From: Akebia trifoliata
Lineage: Eukaryota; Streptophyta; Magnoliopsida; Ranunculales; Lardizabalaceae
DNA: 64,000 nucleotides
NCBI GenBank assembly: GCA_017979445.1
Contig: CM030716.1
Coordinates: forward strand, 17,503,443-17,567,442
Direction: 5' to 3'
Each line of letters begins with the position of its first letter. The first letter of the stretch is position 1. Under the pieces are notes generated by a model. That model saw only the letters and a program-made list of their open reading frames with translations. It was not told the origin of the DNA and ran no database searches. This document shows, piece after piece, positions 30,774 through 43,600 of the stretch. Position numbers and translations under genes: made by a program.

Positions 30774-31901
30774 TGATGGGACTATCGTTGTTCTTCCCAC
30801 TGGAGTTTATATTAATCTTACTTTTACCGTACTTGTGGGACAAGTAGGGGATCAAACCCAAGAGAAAGGGGGAGAAGAGTTAAGCTAAGAGGATAAAATT
30901 CGAATTAATCAAAAGGAATTAAAATTGTTTTTCTTTGTATTTTTGAATTTATCAAGAAGATTTAAAGTTGCTAGAAAATTAACCAAAGTAAATGATGTTA
31001 AAAGCAAGTAAACTTATGAAGTTAAAACACCATTGGAGGAGGATCTACCTAGAACATGTTAATGAGAAATTCCTAGTCTCTAGCCTTTTTATAACTCAAT
31101 CATAAGGGTTTGGTGTTAGCTCTTTATATCGGAAAGTTTAGCAAATGAAATCAAATGAGAGAACATAAACAAAGTAGAATTCCTTCAAAACTTCCTACTA
31201 CCAATTATCTAGATTAAGCATACTTTATCTTGATCTAATCGAAGCATAAAGTATCTATATTAAGAATAAAATGTACAAAAAATCTTAAAAAGAACTCATA
31301 AGCATTTTAGATAAAAGAAATGCATGAAACTAAAAACAACACAAAAACTTATTCTAGGCTTTTCCACTCTCCAATGGAGGAGTGTTTAGCTTAATGTCAT
31401 TGCAAGAAAGGGAAGATTAGAGATGAAAAAACTTTTTCTTCATTTCATGGAGAAACTTACAAATTCTTTTTCTTCTACTTCTTATAAGACTATTAAGTTA
31501 AAAAGAAAATACTAGAAGGTTAAAATACAAAAATATAAAAGAAAAGGCTAAAAGCCTTGGATTAAAGGAGTGTTAGATGAGAGAACCAAGAGGGACGGAG
31601 GATTTTTCTAGAGATTGAAACTCTATTTATAGAGAAAAATGAGTGTAGAAGAGTCTAAAAGTACCCTCCACTTTTCTTTGCACAAAAAGATAAAAAATGA
31701 GAACATGAGTTAAGGATTAGGGCATTCCAAAGGATTAAGGCATTCTAAAGTGGGCCCAAATGCTTTTGCCTTTGGATTTTGATTCTAAAATTTTGATTTT
31801 CTACACAAGAAACACACGTAATTAGATTTATCTAGTAAATAAATTTATTTATGTATAATTAAGCCTAATTAACATGCAACATGATGTTTCGAGACTTATC
31901 A
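30774..31901 (-). repeat. 5' LTR of the Athila-type element
   Basis: On the minus strand it begins tgataagtctcgaaacatc at 31901 and ends cccatca at 30774, just before the primer site. The length of 1128 bp is in the usual Athila range. Beyond 31901 the sequence is interior of an older Tat-like element. Confidence 0.7.
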
Positions 31902-32746
31902 TGGTTATTACCTTAATACAGAGAAATAGGGACAAAAATAAAGCTACATATCTGGGAAATATGTGTATAATTCAGTGTTTCAAGACACTCATCAATACCT
32001 TTCAATGTCCCTGATCGAACGGTACTGATGCCCTAGTTTTATATACCATAAAGGTACGTGACTGGAGTTGTGATTTTCATACATGACGTCACATCTCATG
32101 AGGAGACCGGGCCATACATTAGTGCCACGTTGGTTAAAAGAGACATATAAGCGTGCAATGGAACAAAACAAACGTGCTAGTAGTGTGTGCAAAATAGGGT
32201 GGGGTGTGCCCGGTGCATTTTTCAGATAAATGGGCCCGTAGCCCAGATCAAGTCATTAACATATGGATATCAAATAAATATTGATCAAGAAATATAAAAA
32301 TATCCATAACATCAAGTTTGAGATCAAAACATGCACATCATAGAAATATATCAATCAGATCATTACATATTAGATAGACAATCAATCAAGGTAGTGCAAA
32401 ATAAAACAACAATGATCGATCAAGATAGCACATCAATAACTAATTATTGAGATAGGCACAAAAAATTCCTTTTTTTTTTTTCCAATCAATGATCACTTTG
32501 GATGACCAAAAATGATTCGAAATTCCAAAGAATATCATATTAAGGATAACATGATAATTGTTGAGATAAGGAGTCATGACCTGTTTTTTTTTAGAAAAGA
32601 AAAGAATTTAAAGAAACCTATTATTAATTATTGCTAAACAAATTACTAAGCAAATTAAATAAATTGATTATTTTTTAGAAAAAAAGAAAAACAAACTATT
32701 ACTAATTATTAAAAAAACCTAAAAAAAAACTGCCCAAATAAATTAT

Positions 32747-32825
32747 ATTGCCACACCGATTTATAAGTTTGAAACAATAACAAACATTTTGATGATGTGC
32801 TACATGTAAAAATCGGTGTGACAAT
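32747..32825. repeat. 79-bp element with 16-bp terminal inverted repeats
   Basis: It starts attgccacaccgattt and ends aaatcggtgtgacaat, inverted with one mismatch. It could be a tiny MITE remnant or a chance hairpin; no clear target duplication is visible. Confidence 0.5.
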
Positions 32826-33246
32826 AGTGACTCAAAGAAAAAAACAACCGAATAACCACTGTGTTTATCAGTCAAATAAAAAAAAATAACTAAAAAAAAA
32901 GTTAAAACTTATTTAACTATTGTTTCTCATCTTATCTACTAGTTTTAATCCAAAAAATTCCAATAGTTCAACCGTAGATTTGGAATCCCATATTTTCCTC
33001 ATTTGAATAATACCCCGAAATTGAATTGGTATCCAAAGTGTTACGATTCTGATACCTAATAACCTGGGACATGGACGAGTTCAATCAACGAAGTTTTGAG
33101 AGGAAAGAAAATGATGATTTCGTTAGAGCTCTAATGGGAAAAAGACATCATCGTCATCTCCTGTTTCAAAAACAGATGAAACCAATCGATTTTGGTGATG
33201 AAGATCGATAGATAGAGATTAAGGTAGAATCAGAAACAATAGTCAT

Positions 33247-33286
33247 TTTCTTTTTTCTTTTTTCTTTTTTCTTTTTTCTTTTTTTT
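33247..33286. repeat. (TTTTTC)n simple repeat
   Basis: Six-base periodic ttttttc run, about six units. Confidence 0.85.
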
Positions 33287-34310
33287 GGTTGCAACCCATC
33301 ATCACCATTATTAAGACCAAAGATATTATTGTTGTTTTTTCATTGTCAAATCGATGCTTCAACTGACAAACAAGTTCGATTACAACAACATAAACAATTT
33401 TCAACGGTGCAGCAAGCTTTGGCTGTAATGTCTGATTCCAAGAGGAACTTAACCGTCGACAAAAAAAAATTGCATCTGATACGGTGACATAAATTGCTCT
33501 CTTTATAAATCGTGCCAAATCTTCCAACGAAAGAAATTACCATGGCAAGCGTTAATCAGACAAAATAGATAAAGAAGAAATCAATTTTTTTATGAACTTT
33601 TCCAAGATTCGATTGATTTTAACAAAGCAATGAAAATCTTAACCAAGAATCGAATTGATCTTTCTAGATTTCAAAATCAATTTCCTCTTCCAAGAACACA
33701 ACACATTTCTTAAAAGAAAAAACTAATAGATCTGAAGGATTGAAGGAGACGAGTTCACCTTGCATCTGTCTCTCCTAGAAGTTGAACCAGGTTTTAAAAA
33801 AACAACAAAAAAAGATGAAGAATACTCAAGAAAGAGAGAGAGAGAGTAAGGGAGAAGAGAGAGACAAAGAAACACTTTTTGTTAATAACACACCTTGCAC
33901 AATGGTGCTATTTTTTTTGTGATTTTTTTAAAAGTCTTTTCTCATCACGCACAAAGTAAAAATTTTTTTATCAACATACTATATACATCGATTAAAAAAA
34001 CTTTATTTTTTATTTTTTATTTTTAAAAAAAATTCATGGCTCCTCATCGTAACCATCATCATTCCATCTTTATTTCATTAACCTTTGAAATCTTGAATTA
34101 TTTAGGGTCATCAAAAGTGACTCTCAGTTGGACCATAAAAGAAATCAAAAATACCATACTCAAAATCCAAACAAATGATCTACAATCAAGTCAAAATAAT
34201 AAAAATAAAAATAAACAAACAAATAAATAAAAATAAACCAAAATAAAAAAGCTAAGTTGATTTGGCAAGGCACCAAAATTTGGGAGTTTTTCAAGTTTGA
34301 TCCTCAAAAT

Positions 34311-34329
34311 ATCCCTAGAGGAGTCGCCA
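34311..34329 (-). other. Decayed tRNA-Arg primer-binding site
   Basis: The minus strand reads tggcgactcctctagggat next to the old LTR at 34331; it differs from the copy at 25464 at three positions. Confidence 0.6.
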
Positions 34330-34330
34330 T

Positions 34331-35796
34331 TAAAAGCAACCTCGATCCACGTGGGTTATGGATATGTTTTTTGGTGTTTGGGAGTCGTCACATAGTTTTA
34401 TGGTCTAGGAACATAAACATGACTCAAAATAGAAAAAGAAATACGGATCTACAAAAAGAAATTATGGGTCCGGGGATCACGTTACAGGATCTAAAGGTGT
34501 TAAGCATCGATCCCGCCGGGCAAACACCGGTCTATACTTTTCCCAAAAATTACATTGGTAAAAACGACCTAGAAAAATAAAATAAAACTTAACTTACCCT
34601 GATGATCTCTCAGAACTGGTGGAGAGCATCCTTGTGTGAGTTTTCCTATTTTTTCTCCGTCACTGACCCATTTTTTATCTCCAAGATAAGATATTCTCCT
34701 CTTAGATCTGAGTATTTTTAATTTTTTGGGTGTTTTGAGGGTTTCTAGGTGTTTTTGGAGCAAAAACTGTGGTTTGGATGTTAGATAAGGACTTAGGACT
34801 TCAGATTTTGGATTTTGAGAACGTTGGGGAGAGTTTTTGGCCACTCTTTCCTAGCGTTTTTCTTGACCTGCGAGATTAGATATTGGAGGTTCCTTTTTAT
34901 AGTGATTTTTGGGAGTTTTTCAGTTTGACTAAGTCTCCTCAAGATAAGATTGAGTGGTTTAATTAGGATTTTGAATTAGAATTTTAATTCTTATGTATAA
35001 TGAAAGAATATTTTTTTAGTTATTTGAAGAACCCCCTGACTATATTTTTAATTCTTTAGGACTCCAGATGGAGGGGTCTTTTATAAATATCAGGTGGGCC
35101 CCACTTGAATAAGTGAGCCACAACTTAAAATTTGACTCGTGGGCTTGATTAATTGATTTTCTTTCTTCAAAATTTTAATTCAATTTATTAAGATTTTATT
35201 TTACGGTAATTAATTTTAAAATTTTAAGGTTGGAAAATTACTATTTTATCCTCAAAGATGACTTTTGCATTGAGATGTCATTTTTCGATGTTTTGGAATG
35301 TTTTGAAATCAATTTTTCATAAGGAATTCAATGGGAATATTAGTTTGTCATTTATGAATTTTTTCGCGTGAAATGATCGTGGACCCTATGAGGGGTATTT
35401 TTATAATTTTATCAAATTTTGTGAAAATTGACGAAATAGTTTATTTGATTTTAATTTGTTATTTTTATGTGTTCGAAAGGGTATTCCTAAGTATAATATA
35501 AGTTCTTGGGATGTTTTGATGTTAGAGGTATTTTGATAATTTTGTCATTTTTTAGTGATTTTTCTCGTAAATCTTCTTTTTTATTTGAAAATGATGATTT
35601 CTATGTTTTTGGATCATATTTTCCTAGCGCAACGTGGTGTATAAAGTTTTACTTGTTTAAGATACCTTATTTGAATTTCTGAAATATATCTAGTAATAAA
35701 TAAAAAATATTAGAATATTCATCCATCATTGGGAATCATTACAATCGGGTTGAGGAGTCTATTAATCAGGCGAGTGTGAAAAATGGGGTGTCTACA
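34331..35796 (-). repeat. Old, diverged Tat-like 5' LTR
   Basis: The edges are taaaagcaacc (canonical tgaaagcgccc) and ggggtgtctaca. It is recognisable throughout but shorter (1466 bp) and much more diverged than the other LTR copies. The TATA region is decayed (tttttatag near 34896-34904). Confidence 0.8.
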
Positions 35797-36161
35797 TTGG
35801 TCACTACAACTTACCACATTTGGTTGATAATTTATCAGTCTCACGCTAGCCGTTTGATGTGACCGTAAGCAATGGATCTCTTTTCGACGTGTTAGGATGT
35901 TCGATTACTATAGATTATTAGTGATCACTAACCAATCAACTTTGTTTATGCTTATTAGGCGTGCATATGATTCCCATTATACATCTCTATTCGCATACGA
36001 CCACCTTTATGTTATAAGTTCACTAGTAAAGATAGAAAAGAATAACCCAAAATCCAATTATGATTCTACTTTCATATGCGTCACATACCACGTATAAGCT
36101 TGGTTGTCCCTACCGTATATCCTAAGATAATACATCAATCCAGATGATATGATAGACTATC
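35797..36161 (-). repeat. Fragment of the unassigned LTR, minus orientation
   Basis: It matches the reverse complement of 39560-39900, for example tagccgtttgatgtgaccg and cataccacgtataagcttgg. It is cut on the left by the old Tat-like LTR and on the right by a plus-oriented start of the same LTR family. Confidence 0.65.
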
Positions 36162-36890
36162 TATAAAATCCCGAGTTTTCAATTCGTATCTCGAGGAAAA
36201 ATAAATATTATAATTTTAAGAAAATCTCGAAAGTGGGACTTAGGGGTAAAACTTTAGGATATTTTTTATAATTTTTAATGAAATCTGACCTCACCATTAG
36301 ATTCAAAATGATCGAAAAACATACTTTAGCCTGTAAGCACGCTCAAATGCGAGTTCGAATATAAAACTTGCAAAATCCTCGAGTATTGAGTCGGATCAGG
36401 CTAAAATAGTGACTTTTAGCTAGAGCAAGAATTATTAAGATTCGATTTTACCATTAGATTCGTAACGAAAAATTATTGAACATGGACTATTTATTTGTCA
36501 TTTTTGGAGATCAAGAAGTCGAATTATCGTAAAAAACGAAAACGAAAACGACATTAAGTTTAGGGGTCACCTAAGGCCGAAAATGTAAATTTTTGTTAGA
36601 GATAAAATTTGTCGAAATTGACTACACCATTAAATATGAAACGAAAAATTAGTTGAAATAGAGTATTCATTTGTCAATTTTGGAGTCCGGATGGTCAAGT
36701 TATCGTCGATCGAAACAATAGTCAAAATACCAATTTCGTCCCGAGACCTTATATAAATATTTTTTTTACTTTTTTTTCACTATTCATCTTCCCCAACCCA
36801 TCCAAAACTAGCCACGTTTTTTCTTAAAAATATTTATTTTTCTCCCGATCTTCCAACGCCGATTCGTCGCGAATCGTTTGAAATTACAGG
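36162..36890 (+). repeat. Fragment of the unassigned LTR, plus orientation (LTR start)
   Basis: Begins tataaaatcccgagttttc, collinear with 37612 onward through about 38270. The rest of the LTR is missing. Confidence 0.65.
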
Positions 36891-37611
36891 CTTTGACACT
36901 GTATAGACCTAGGGGGGTGAATAGAACTATTAAAAAAATTCTTCTAATTGTGAACACTTAAGTGTGACTGAATCTTTAATGAGTTCGTTCTATTGATACA
37001 ATCATCAGATTATTCATGGAACAAAGATTTATGCAAGCTATGATCAATCATGATATACATTCAGATTTGCATAAAGATTTGGAAATTAGAGAAGAACATG
37101 AGACACACAATTTATTGTGGTTCTGCAACTATGCCTACGTCCACTCCCAAGAGAACTCCAATCGATGGTTCTTTGGTGTTTACTAAAACTGAGGTTTATG
37201 GTTCACCTTAAACCGTACATAGAATTTTCCGAGGTTAATTCTGTCACCTTAAACCGTACATCCACTCAAAATATCTGAGTTTTATACTTCGGGAACTCAG
37301 TAACCTTTATCACTCATCTTGAGTCCGCAACTCTATCAAGTACTTGATTTTGAAGGAGAAATCAAGTAAACTATTACAAGAGTATTTTTGAAATTTAAAA
37401 CAAAAACAATCAAACTCACAATTATGACGATTGATGTGAGTTTGTTATTCTTCGGTTCTTCACTACTTACTTCATCAATGGCTCCTCGCCTAGCTCAATG
37501 TTTGAATGTAAATGCTTGAAGGATGAAGTAAGTGAAACTTGATCAACCCAGATGAAGTAGCTTGATGTGCATAATTTCGACTTCACCTCACGATTCTTCT
37601 TACGTTGTTAA
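36891..37611. repeat. Probable copia-type LTR or fragment
   Basis: It contains gacctaggggggtgaatag near 36908 and a ttgtggttctgcaactatgcctacgtccac stretch near 37116-37146 (key words tggttc and gcctacgtccac). These phrases are common in plant copia (SIRE-type) LTRs. The edges are not certain and no coding sequence is present. Confidence 0.4.
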
Positions 37612-40600
37612 TGTAAAATCCCAAATTTTTAATTCGTATCTCGAGGAAAAAATAAATAGTGGAATTTTAAGAAAATCTTGAAAGTGGGATTTAGGAGTAA
37701 AACTTTAGGATGTTTCTGATCATTTTTAATGGAATCTGACCTCACCATTAGATTCAAAATGATAGAAAAACATAGTTTAGCCTGTAAGCACGCTCAAATG
37801 CGAGTCCGAATATAAAAGTTGCAAAATCCTCGATTACCGGGTCGGACCAGGCTAAAACAGTGATTTTTTGGTGGAGAAATAATATTTAAAATTCGATCAT
37901 ACCATTGGGTTCATAACGAAAAATTATTCAACATAGACTATTTATTTGTCATTTTTGGAGATCAGGAAGTTGAATTATCGCCAAAAACGAAAACGACATC
38001 AAGTTTATGGGTCACGTCAGGCCAAAAATGTAAATTTTTGATGGAGACATAATTTGTAGAAATTGACTATACCATTAGATCCGGAATGAAAAATTAGGCG
38101 AAATAGAGTATTTGTTTGTCAGTTTTGAAGACCGAATGACCAAGTTATCGTCGATCAAAACAATAGGCGAAATACCGAATTCGTCCCAAATATTATATAA
38201 ATAATATTTAAATTTTTTTTTAATCTCATCTTCCCCAACGCGTCTAAACAGCCGAGACCTATACGAAATGACATTTTTTTTCTCTTCGACCTTCCACCTC
38301 AGATCTCTCGCAAACGGTCCACTTTCGACGATCGCCGCAGAAGAGAAAAAGATCCGCAGCTGCGTTCTCTACAAAACCCACCCAACCTTTCTTCATTTCA
38401 CTTTCTATTTCACCCGATATCGTCAAAAATCAGCTGTATTTGAATACGAAAACTTCGAAATTTTGACCTCGGATTTCGTCCATTTCGGGGTCAAATCGTC
38501 TTCCGACGCAGAAGGGAGAAACGTCCGCAGCCTCATTCTCTACATAACCCAACCAAGTTCCTTCCGTTTTCTCGTCTTTTTCACCCCGTATAGTCAAAAA
38601 TCAGCCGTATTTTTATACGGAGATTTTCGTAACTTCGACCTCGGTTTTCATCGATTTTGGGGTCAAACTGTCTTTCGCCGTAGAAGGGAGAAGAGACAAG
38701 CACATCGAGATCTTTGAAACCACCAGGCCGGTTTCAAAAATCAGCCGCTTCCAAGTTCGGTCCGTCTCGATTTCCGTGTTGATCGCCTCGATTTCCGCGC
38801 ACGTACTTCAATTCCGTCGTCTAGTGACTGTAAGGAACTCTCAATTTCTATTAGTAATCGTAGATTGTGAAAATTGCATTTAGGATTTTATTAAAAAAAA
38901 AAATTGGATGTATTTCCGAAATGTAGAATTCTTTTGTCATTTCAAAAATTTACGCCAAAAATTGCATGATTGATATGTTTAATTGTATTTTTAACAAATT
39001 ATACGTGGGTAAGGTATTTTAACGGGTTATTTCCATAAATTGGGTCTTGTGCACTGCTCGGACCCCGTTTTGATATAAAATTTGTTTTCTTTTTCAATAT
39101 TATTAATAAAAATAAATTCGTTAGTTGGAAAATGTGATTTAATATTCAATGAACTCATATTGAGTTGATGAATATTAGAAAATGGATGTTTTATTGAAGA
39201 GATTGAGAATTGTAAAAATCAAAAAAAGGGAAAAAGGGTATGAAATGGTAAAATGTCAGAGTCACACCCGAGGGGTGATGTCTGCATTTTACGTTGTTGT
39301 GTTGTGTGCAGGTTGGTGAATAGATATCCAGGGATAATATTGTTGGTTGCATGTTTATTTAAATTTCTGTTAGCGCGAGGCGCTCCGTTATGTTATTTAT
39401 TTTAGGCCGGGTGGCCACACTTGCATGGTAGGAAACTGGATATCTATTCTCAACCTTGTATTGTTAATTTCTCTTTTGTTTTCAAATGAAAATAATATAT
39501 ATATATATATATGTAACTATTTTGTGAGCTGTTAAAGAGTTTGTGAATGCCTGAAGGGATAGTGCGTCATATCATCCGGAGTGGTGTACTATCCTGGGAT
39601 GTACGGTAGGGACCACCAAGCTCATACGTGGTATGGGACGCGTATGAGAGTGGAGTCACAACTGGAATCCGGGTTTATTCCTCTCTATCTTTACCAGTGA
39701 ACTTGTAATGTAAAGGTGGTCGTATACGAATGGTTTGTATATTTGGGAATCACATGTACGCCTGATAGGCATAGACGAAGATGATTGGTCAGTGATTACT
39801 AACAATCTATAGTAGTCGAACGTTCTGACACATCGAAAAAAGACCCATTGCTTACGGTCACGTCAAACGGCCAGCCTGAGCCGGATAAATGGTCAACCAA
39901 GCGTGGTAAACAGCGACCAGCCACAAAATCAGGAACTAAAAGCCAGAGAAGAATTGTAACATCATGTCCCGACTGGGAGCGATCCAGTCGTGAATCCCAA
40001 CTCTCTAATTCCAATACTCCACCATTGTGTATTATGTATCTGTTACTTATTTTGATATATAAAATGAAATCCATGTTTAATGTTTCCATTTGATCAATTA
40101 GATTTGTATAAAAAGATAATGTTATAGTGAGTAATGATGATCGATGTAATGTGAGTTTTAAAATGTTTAGTTGCTCATCCTTGGCTATATGTACCAGTTA
40201 ATCGTAGTTTCTTTTGTAAAATTTTTCATATTTTAAAATGATTCAGTATGTTTATTCGTTCATGTTAGGAGAGGTTATTGGTAGAAATTGTTTGATTCCC
40301 TATTGGGTAACCATTGTTACTCACCCTTTCCTTCTCTATTTTTTAGTTTCAGATCTAAAGCTTGGCGAGGCAGGTATAGAGCACGAGTGAGAATCATCTG
40401 GTGGGTCAAATAGACAGCCAGACTTTGTCACTTGGTGAGTATTGGGGCTACACCCCCTCTAATGGTGTTAGTTTGTCTAGGTAGTATTATAGATGTTGTT
40501 CTGAGCGTTAGGACTTTTGTTAGAGTGAGAAAATCTCTGTATAATCCTGTATATAAAATTTCTTCTTCCGCACTCTGATCTATCGTACGATATTAGATGT

Positions 40601-40762
40601 ATATAGGCTTCCGCTAGTTATTACATTATATACGTATATGCAGGATTGTATGTCGTTTATCAGGTGCAGGTTGAACGCCTTGGAATGCTAACATAAACAG
40701 AGGAGATCATGCCGAAATTTCGAGATACCACCTAGTACCTCGAGATCTGACATGGGGATTTG
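37612..40762 (+). repeat. Unassigned Ty3-type LTR, plus orientation, long copy
   Basis: Starts tgtaaaatcccaaattttt. Its distal half (39280-40640) is the reverse complement of 4556-6480. The copia element inserted at 40763, so the LTR end lies beyond the window or is lost. Frames inside (for example 38268-38717) are GC-richer but show no domain; they are LTR sequence. Confidence 0.65.
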
Positions 40763-41494
40763 TGTTAGTGTTCGGCGAGGCGCCACAGTTAAGCCTTTTG
40801 AAATGTATTAATTTGCTTGGGGTTAACTCAGAAGATGTTGATCAAAAAAAGAATGAAGCCTAGAGCTTTTCTTTTATAGGAACTGCTCTTAACGGCTTCC
40901 TGTTGGTGGCACCTGAATCCCGTCGGTGGCACCGATCAAACATAACGGTCGGTGGTACTTCCAAGAATCATCGGTGGGACCGATGAGCATTATAACGGTG
41001 GAACCAGCAGAATTATGCTTTTGCCACCGAAAGATGATTTCTCAATTAGATCTGGCGGTGGGACCGACAAGTTGTTCATCGGTTGAACCGATGACTATTC
41101 TGTCAGTGGGACCGACAAGTTTGTGCTTCTGCCACCGATAGAAGGTATCCCATTTTAATTTGTCGGTGGATGACGGTGGATCCGATAGGTTATTCATCGG
41201 TGGAACCGATGACTATTCTGTCAGTGGAACCGACATGTTAGAGCTTTTGCCACCGATAGAAGTTTACTCATTTTGTTTTGTTGGTGGTTGACGGTAGATC
41301 TTTCACTCCTGCCGACAGCTTCTGTTTCCCTTGAGATAGATTTTGGTCCAAACGTGAAGATGTCCCTTGTCCTTGATTAGTTTTGATACATTATGGATTT
41401 GTCGTTGATGCAATGCATACGAACAATGTCTTCCAGTAGTTACAACATGACAACACACGACTAATCTTGGAATTGATAAAACATGGCACTAACA
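40763..41494 (-). repeat. 3' LTR of the copia element
   Basis: 732 bp with 8-bp inverted ends tgttagtg and cactaaca. It is directly preceded (minus strand) by the polypurine tract at 41495-41509. The left flank is atttg (40758-40762). The middle is filled with GTCGGT-type palindromes. Confidence 0.75.
40922..41340. repeat. Cluster of GTCGGT/ATCGGT palindromes in the copia LTR
   Basis: At least seven 15-bp palindromes with three-base centres, for example gtcggtggcaccgat (40922), atcggtgggaccgat (40970), atcggttgaaccgat (41077), gtcagtgggaccgac (41102), atcggtggaaccgat (41194). The outer base pair alternates G-C and A-T together in most units. Confidence 0.75.
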
Positions 41495-41509
41495 ATCTCC
41501 CCCTTTGTC
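41495..41509 (-). other. Polypurine tract of the copia element
   Basis: The minus strand reads gacaaagggggagat, immediately before the LTR start tgttagtg. Confidence 0.75.
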
Positions 41510-41631
41510 AATTACAAGACAAAACCAATCCTAGACTACCAACTGTGAACCATTTGTAAAAGTAATCACTTACATGTAGAGCCCAACAGGATCTTACATA
41601 AGATATATAAATACAAAGCAGTAGGACTCTT

Positions 41632-43347
41632 AGTAGACACCCCATTTTTGCACTCGCCTGATTAATCAAATCGTCAACCCGATCGCAATGATTCCCAATG
41701 ATGGATGTGTATTTCATTGTTTTATTTCGTTACCAGAAATATTTCAGAAATCCGGATGAGGTATCTATAACTGACAAAACCTTAGAAACCACGCTACGCT
41801 AGGAAAATACGACTCTAGATACTTAGAAATCATCATTTTTCAAACAAAAAGAAGCTTCACGATAAAAATCACTAAAAATTGACCAAATTACCAAAATACC
41901 CCTAACCTCAAAAAAACCCTAGAGCCTATGTTACGCTTAGGAAAACTCTCTCAAACACATAAAATAACAAATCGAAACCAAATAAATCATTTCGCCAATT
42001 TTAAAGAATTTGACAAAATTACGAAAATGCCCCTCATAAAGTTCACGACCATTTCACACAAAAAATTTCATAAATAACAAAAACTAATATTTCCATTGAA
42101 TTCCTTACGAAAAATCGATTCGAAAACATCCTAGAACATTAAAAACCGACTTGAAACGTGAAAAGTCCTCTCCGGGGGCAAAATGGTAATTTCACAATTT
42201 TCATAATTAAAAATTCTGAAATTAATAAATAAAACATTAAATAATTAAACTGAAACATTAATGAAATTAATTTAAAAATTGAAACTAAAAAATCGATCAA
42301 TCGGACTTTCAAGTAAAATTGTTGAGGGTTCGTGAGATATTTCTTTAAGGACCCCTCCATTTGGGGGTCCAAAGAATTAAAGAAATAATGGAGGGGGGTT
42401 CTCCAAAAATTTAAAGTAAATAAAGCTAGACTGAAGTCAATGTATTAAAGTCAAAATTAAAATCAATTAAACAAGACTAAAGTCAAGATATTAAAAGTCA
42501 ATCAATTAAGACTAAAGTCAAAACATTAAAAGTCAATCAAATAAGACCAAAAGTCATAATAGAGTTCTAATTAAATAATAACTCAATCTAATAGAGTTCT
42601 AACTTAAAAAAAATTCTACCTAAAACAATTCTAATTAAAACACAATTCTACCTAAAATAAGTCTAATTAAAACACAACTCTAATTAAAAGAACTCTAATT
42701 AAATACTAACTTTATCCAAATCAACCCCTAAAATATATATATATAAATAGAGGTGCTCACACCCTATTTTCGTATCAAATCATAAACCCTAAGAAAAGTT
42801 GGTCTAGAAGCCCCCATAACATCCCATAAACCCTAGTTTTGGAGCCCCAACTCCTTACCTAACATCCCTCCTTCAATTTTAGCCTAGAAAATACCTAAAA
42901 GCCTTCCAAAAACATCCCAAAATCCACAACAAACTTGAAGAGTTCAAATCCAAAAATAAGGAGATACCTTGCCTCGGAGATCCGAAATCAAATCCGGAGA
43001 CAAAAGAAGTAAGAGAGTACGGTACAAGGAGTTATTTTTGTCAGATCTGAGGGAACAAAATCCTTACTATCGGAAAGGTATAAAAAATTTTATTTTTATT
43101 TTTATCTAGGTTTTTAGCAATGTGATTTATTTGGGAAGTTAGTAGAGACCGGCTTTGGCCGGGCGGGGTTGGTGCCTAACACCTTCCAACCCCATAACGT
43201 GATCCCCAGACTATTTTTCTCTTTCGTAGATTAGTTTGCCTTTTTTAGAGTCAGTTTGGTTCCTAGACCTTAACAACTAGGTGGCGACTCCCAAACCTCA
43301 AGGGTCAAAAGTGGATCCGCACACCCCGCAGATCGAGGGCGCTTTCA
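41632..43347 (+). repeat. 5' LTR of the plus-strand element
   Basis: Starts agtagacacccc (first base changed from T) and ends gcgctttca. TATA box at 42741-42750. Confidence 0.88.
42741..42750 (+). promoter_or_regulatory. TATA box of the plus-strand 5' LTR
   Basis: atataaatag, here within an extended TA run (42732-42745) not present in the partner LTR (ctataaatag at 51501-51510). Confidence 0.6.
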
Positions 43348-43348
43348 G

Positions 43349-43367
43349 TGGCGACTCCAGTGGGGAC
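43349..43367 (+). other. Primer-binding site, tRNA-Arg type
   Basis: tggcgactccagtggggac, one base after the LTR; two differences from the copy at 25464. Confidence 0.75.
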
Positions 43368-43600
43368 TATTGAGGATCAAACTTGAAAAACCCCAAGTAT
43401 GGGAGCATTGCCAAGATGACCTAGTTTTTTTTTATTATTTAGTTGGATTTATTTTATTTATTTTTTCTGTTTATTTATTTATTTTTTATCTTGATTGTAG
43501 ATAATTTTGGGTATTTCTTTTTTTTTTCCAATTAAGGATCACTTTTTTATGACCCCTAAATAATGAAAGATTCAAATTGACATATGAAAATGATGGAATG

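Larger units (their letters stand above)
31902..34310 (-). mobile_element. Older Tat-like element, leader region
   Basis: 31980-32240 matches the leader module (compare 23255-23480) with much divergence; the rest is AT-rich sequence ending at a decayed primer site at 34311. It contains a small hairpin element (32747-32825) and a (TTTTTC)n run. Frames near 33060-33540 look gene-like at first sight but show no domain and no conservation with other copies. Confidence 0.6.

Noticed and set aside
33060..33540. Possible host exon or small gene
   Set aside because: Short frames only, no domain, low-complexity neighbours, and position inside a Tat-like leader.
38268..38717. 149-codon plus-strand frame in a GC-richer stretch
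   Set aside because: Lies inside the unassigned LTR, shows repeated phrases of LTR sequence, and has no recognisable domain.
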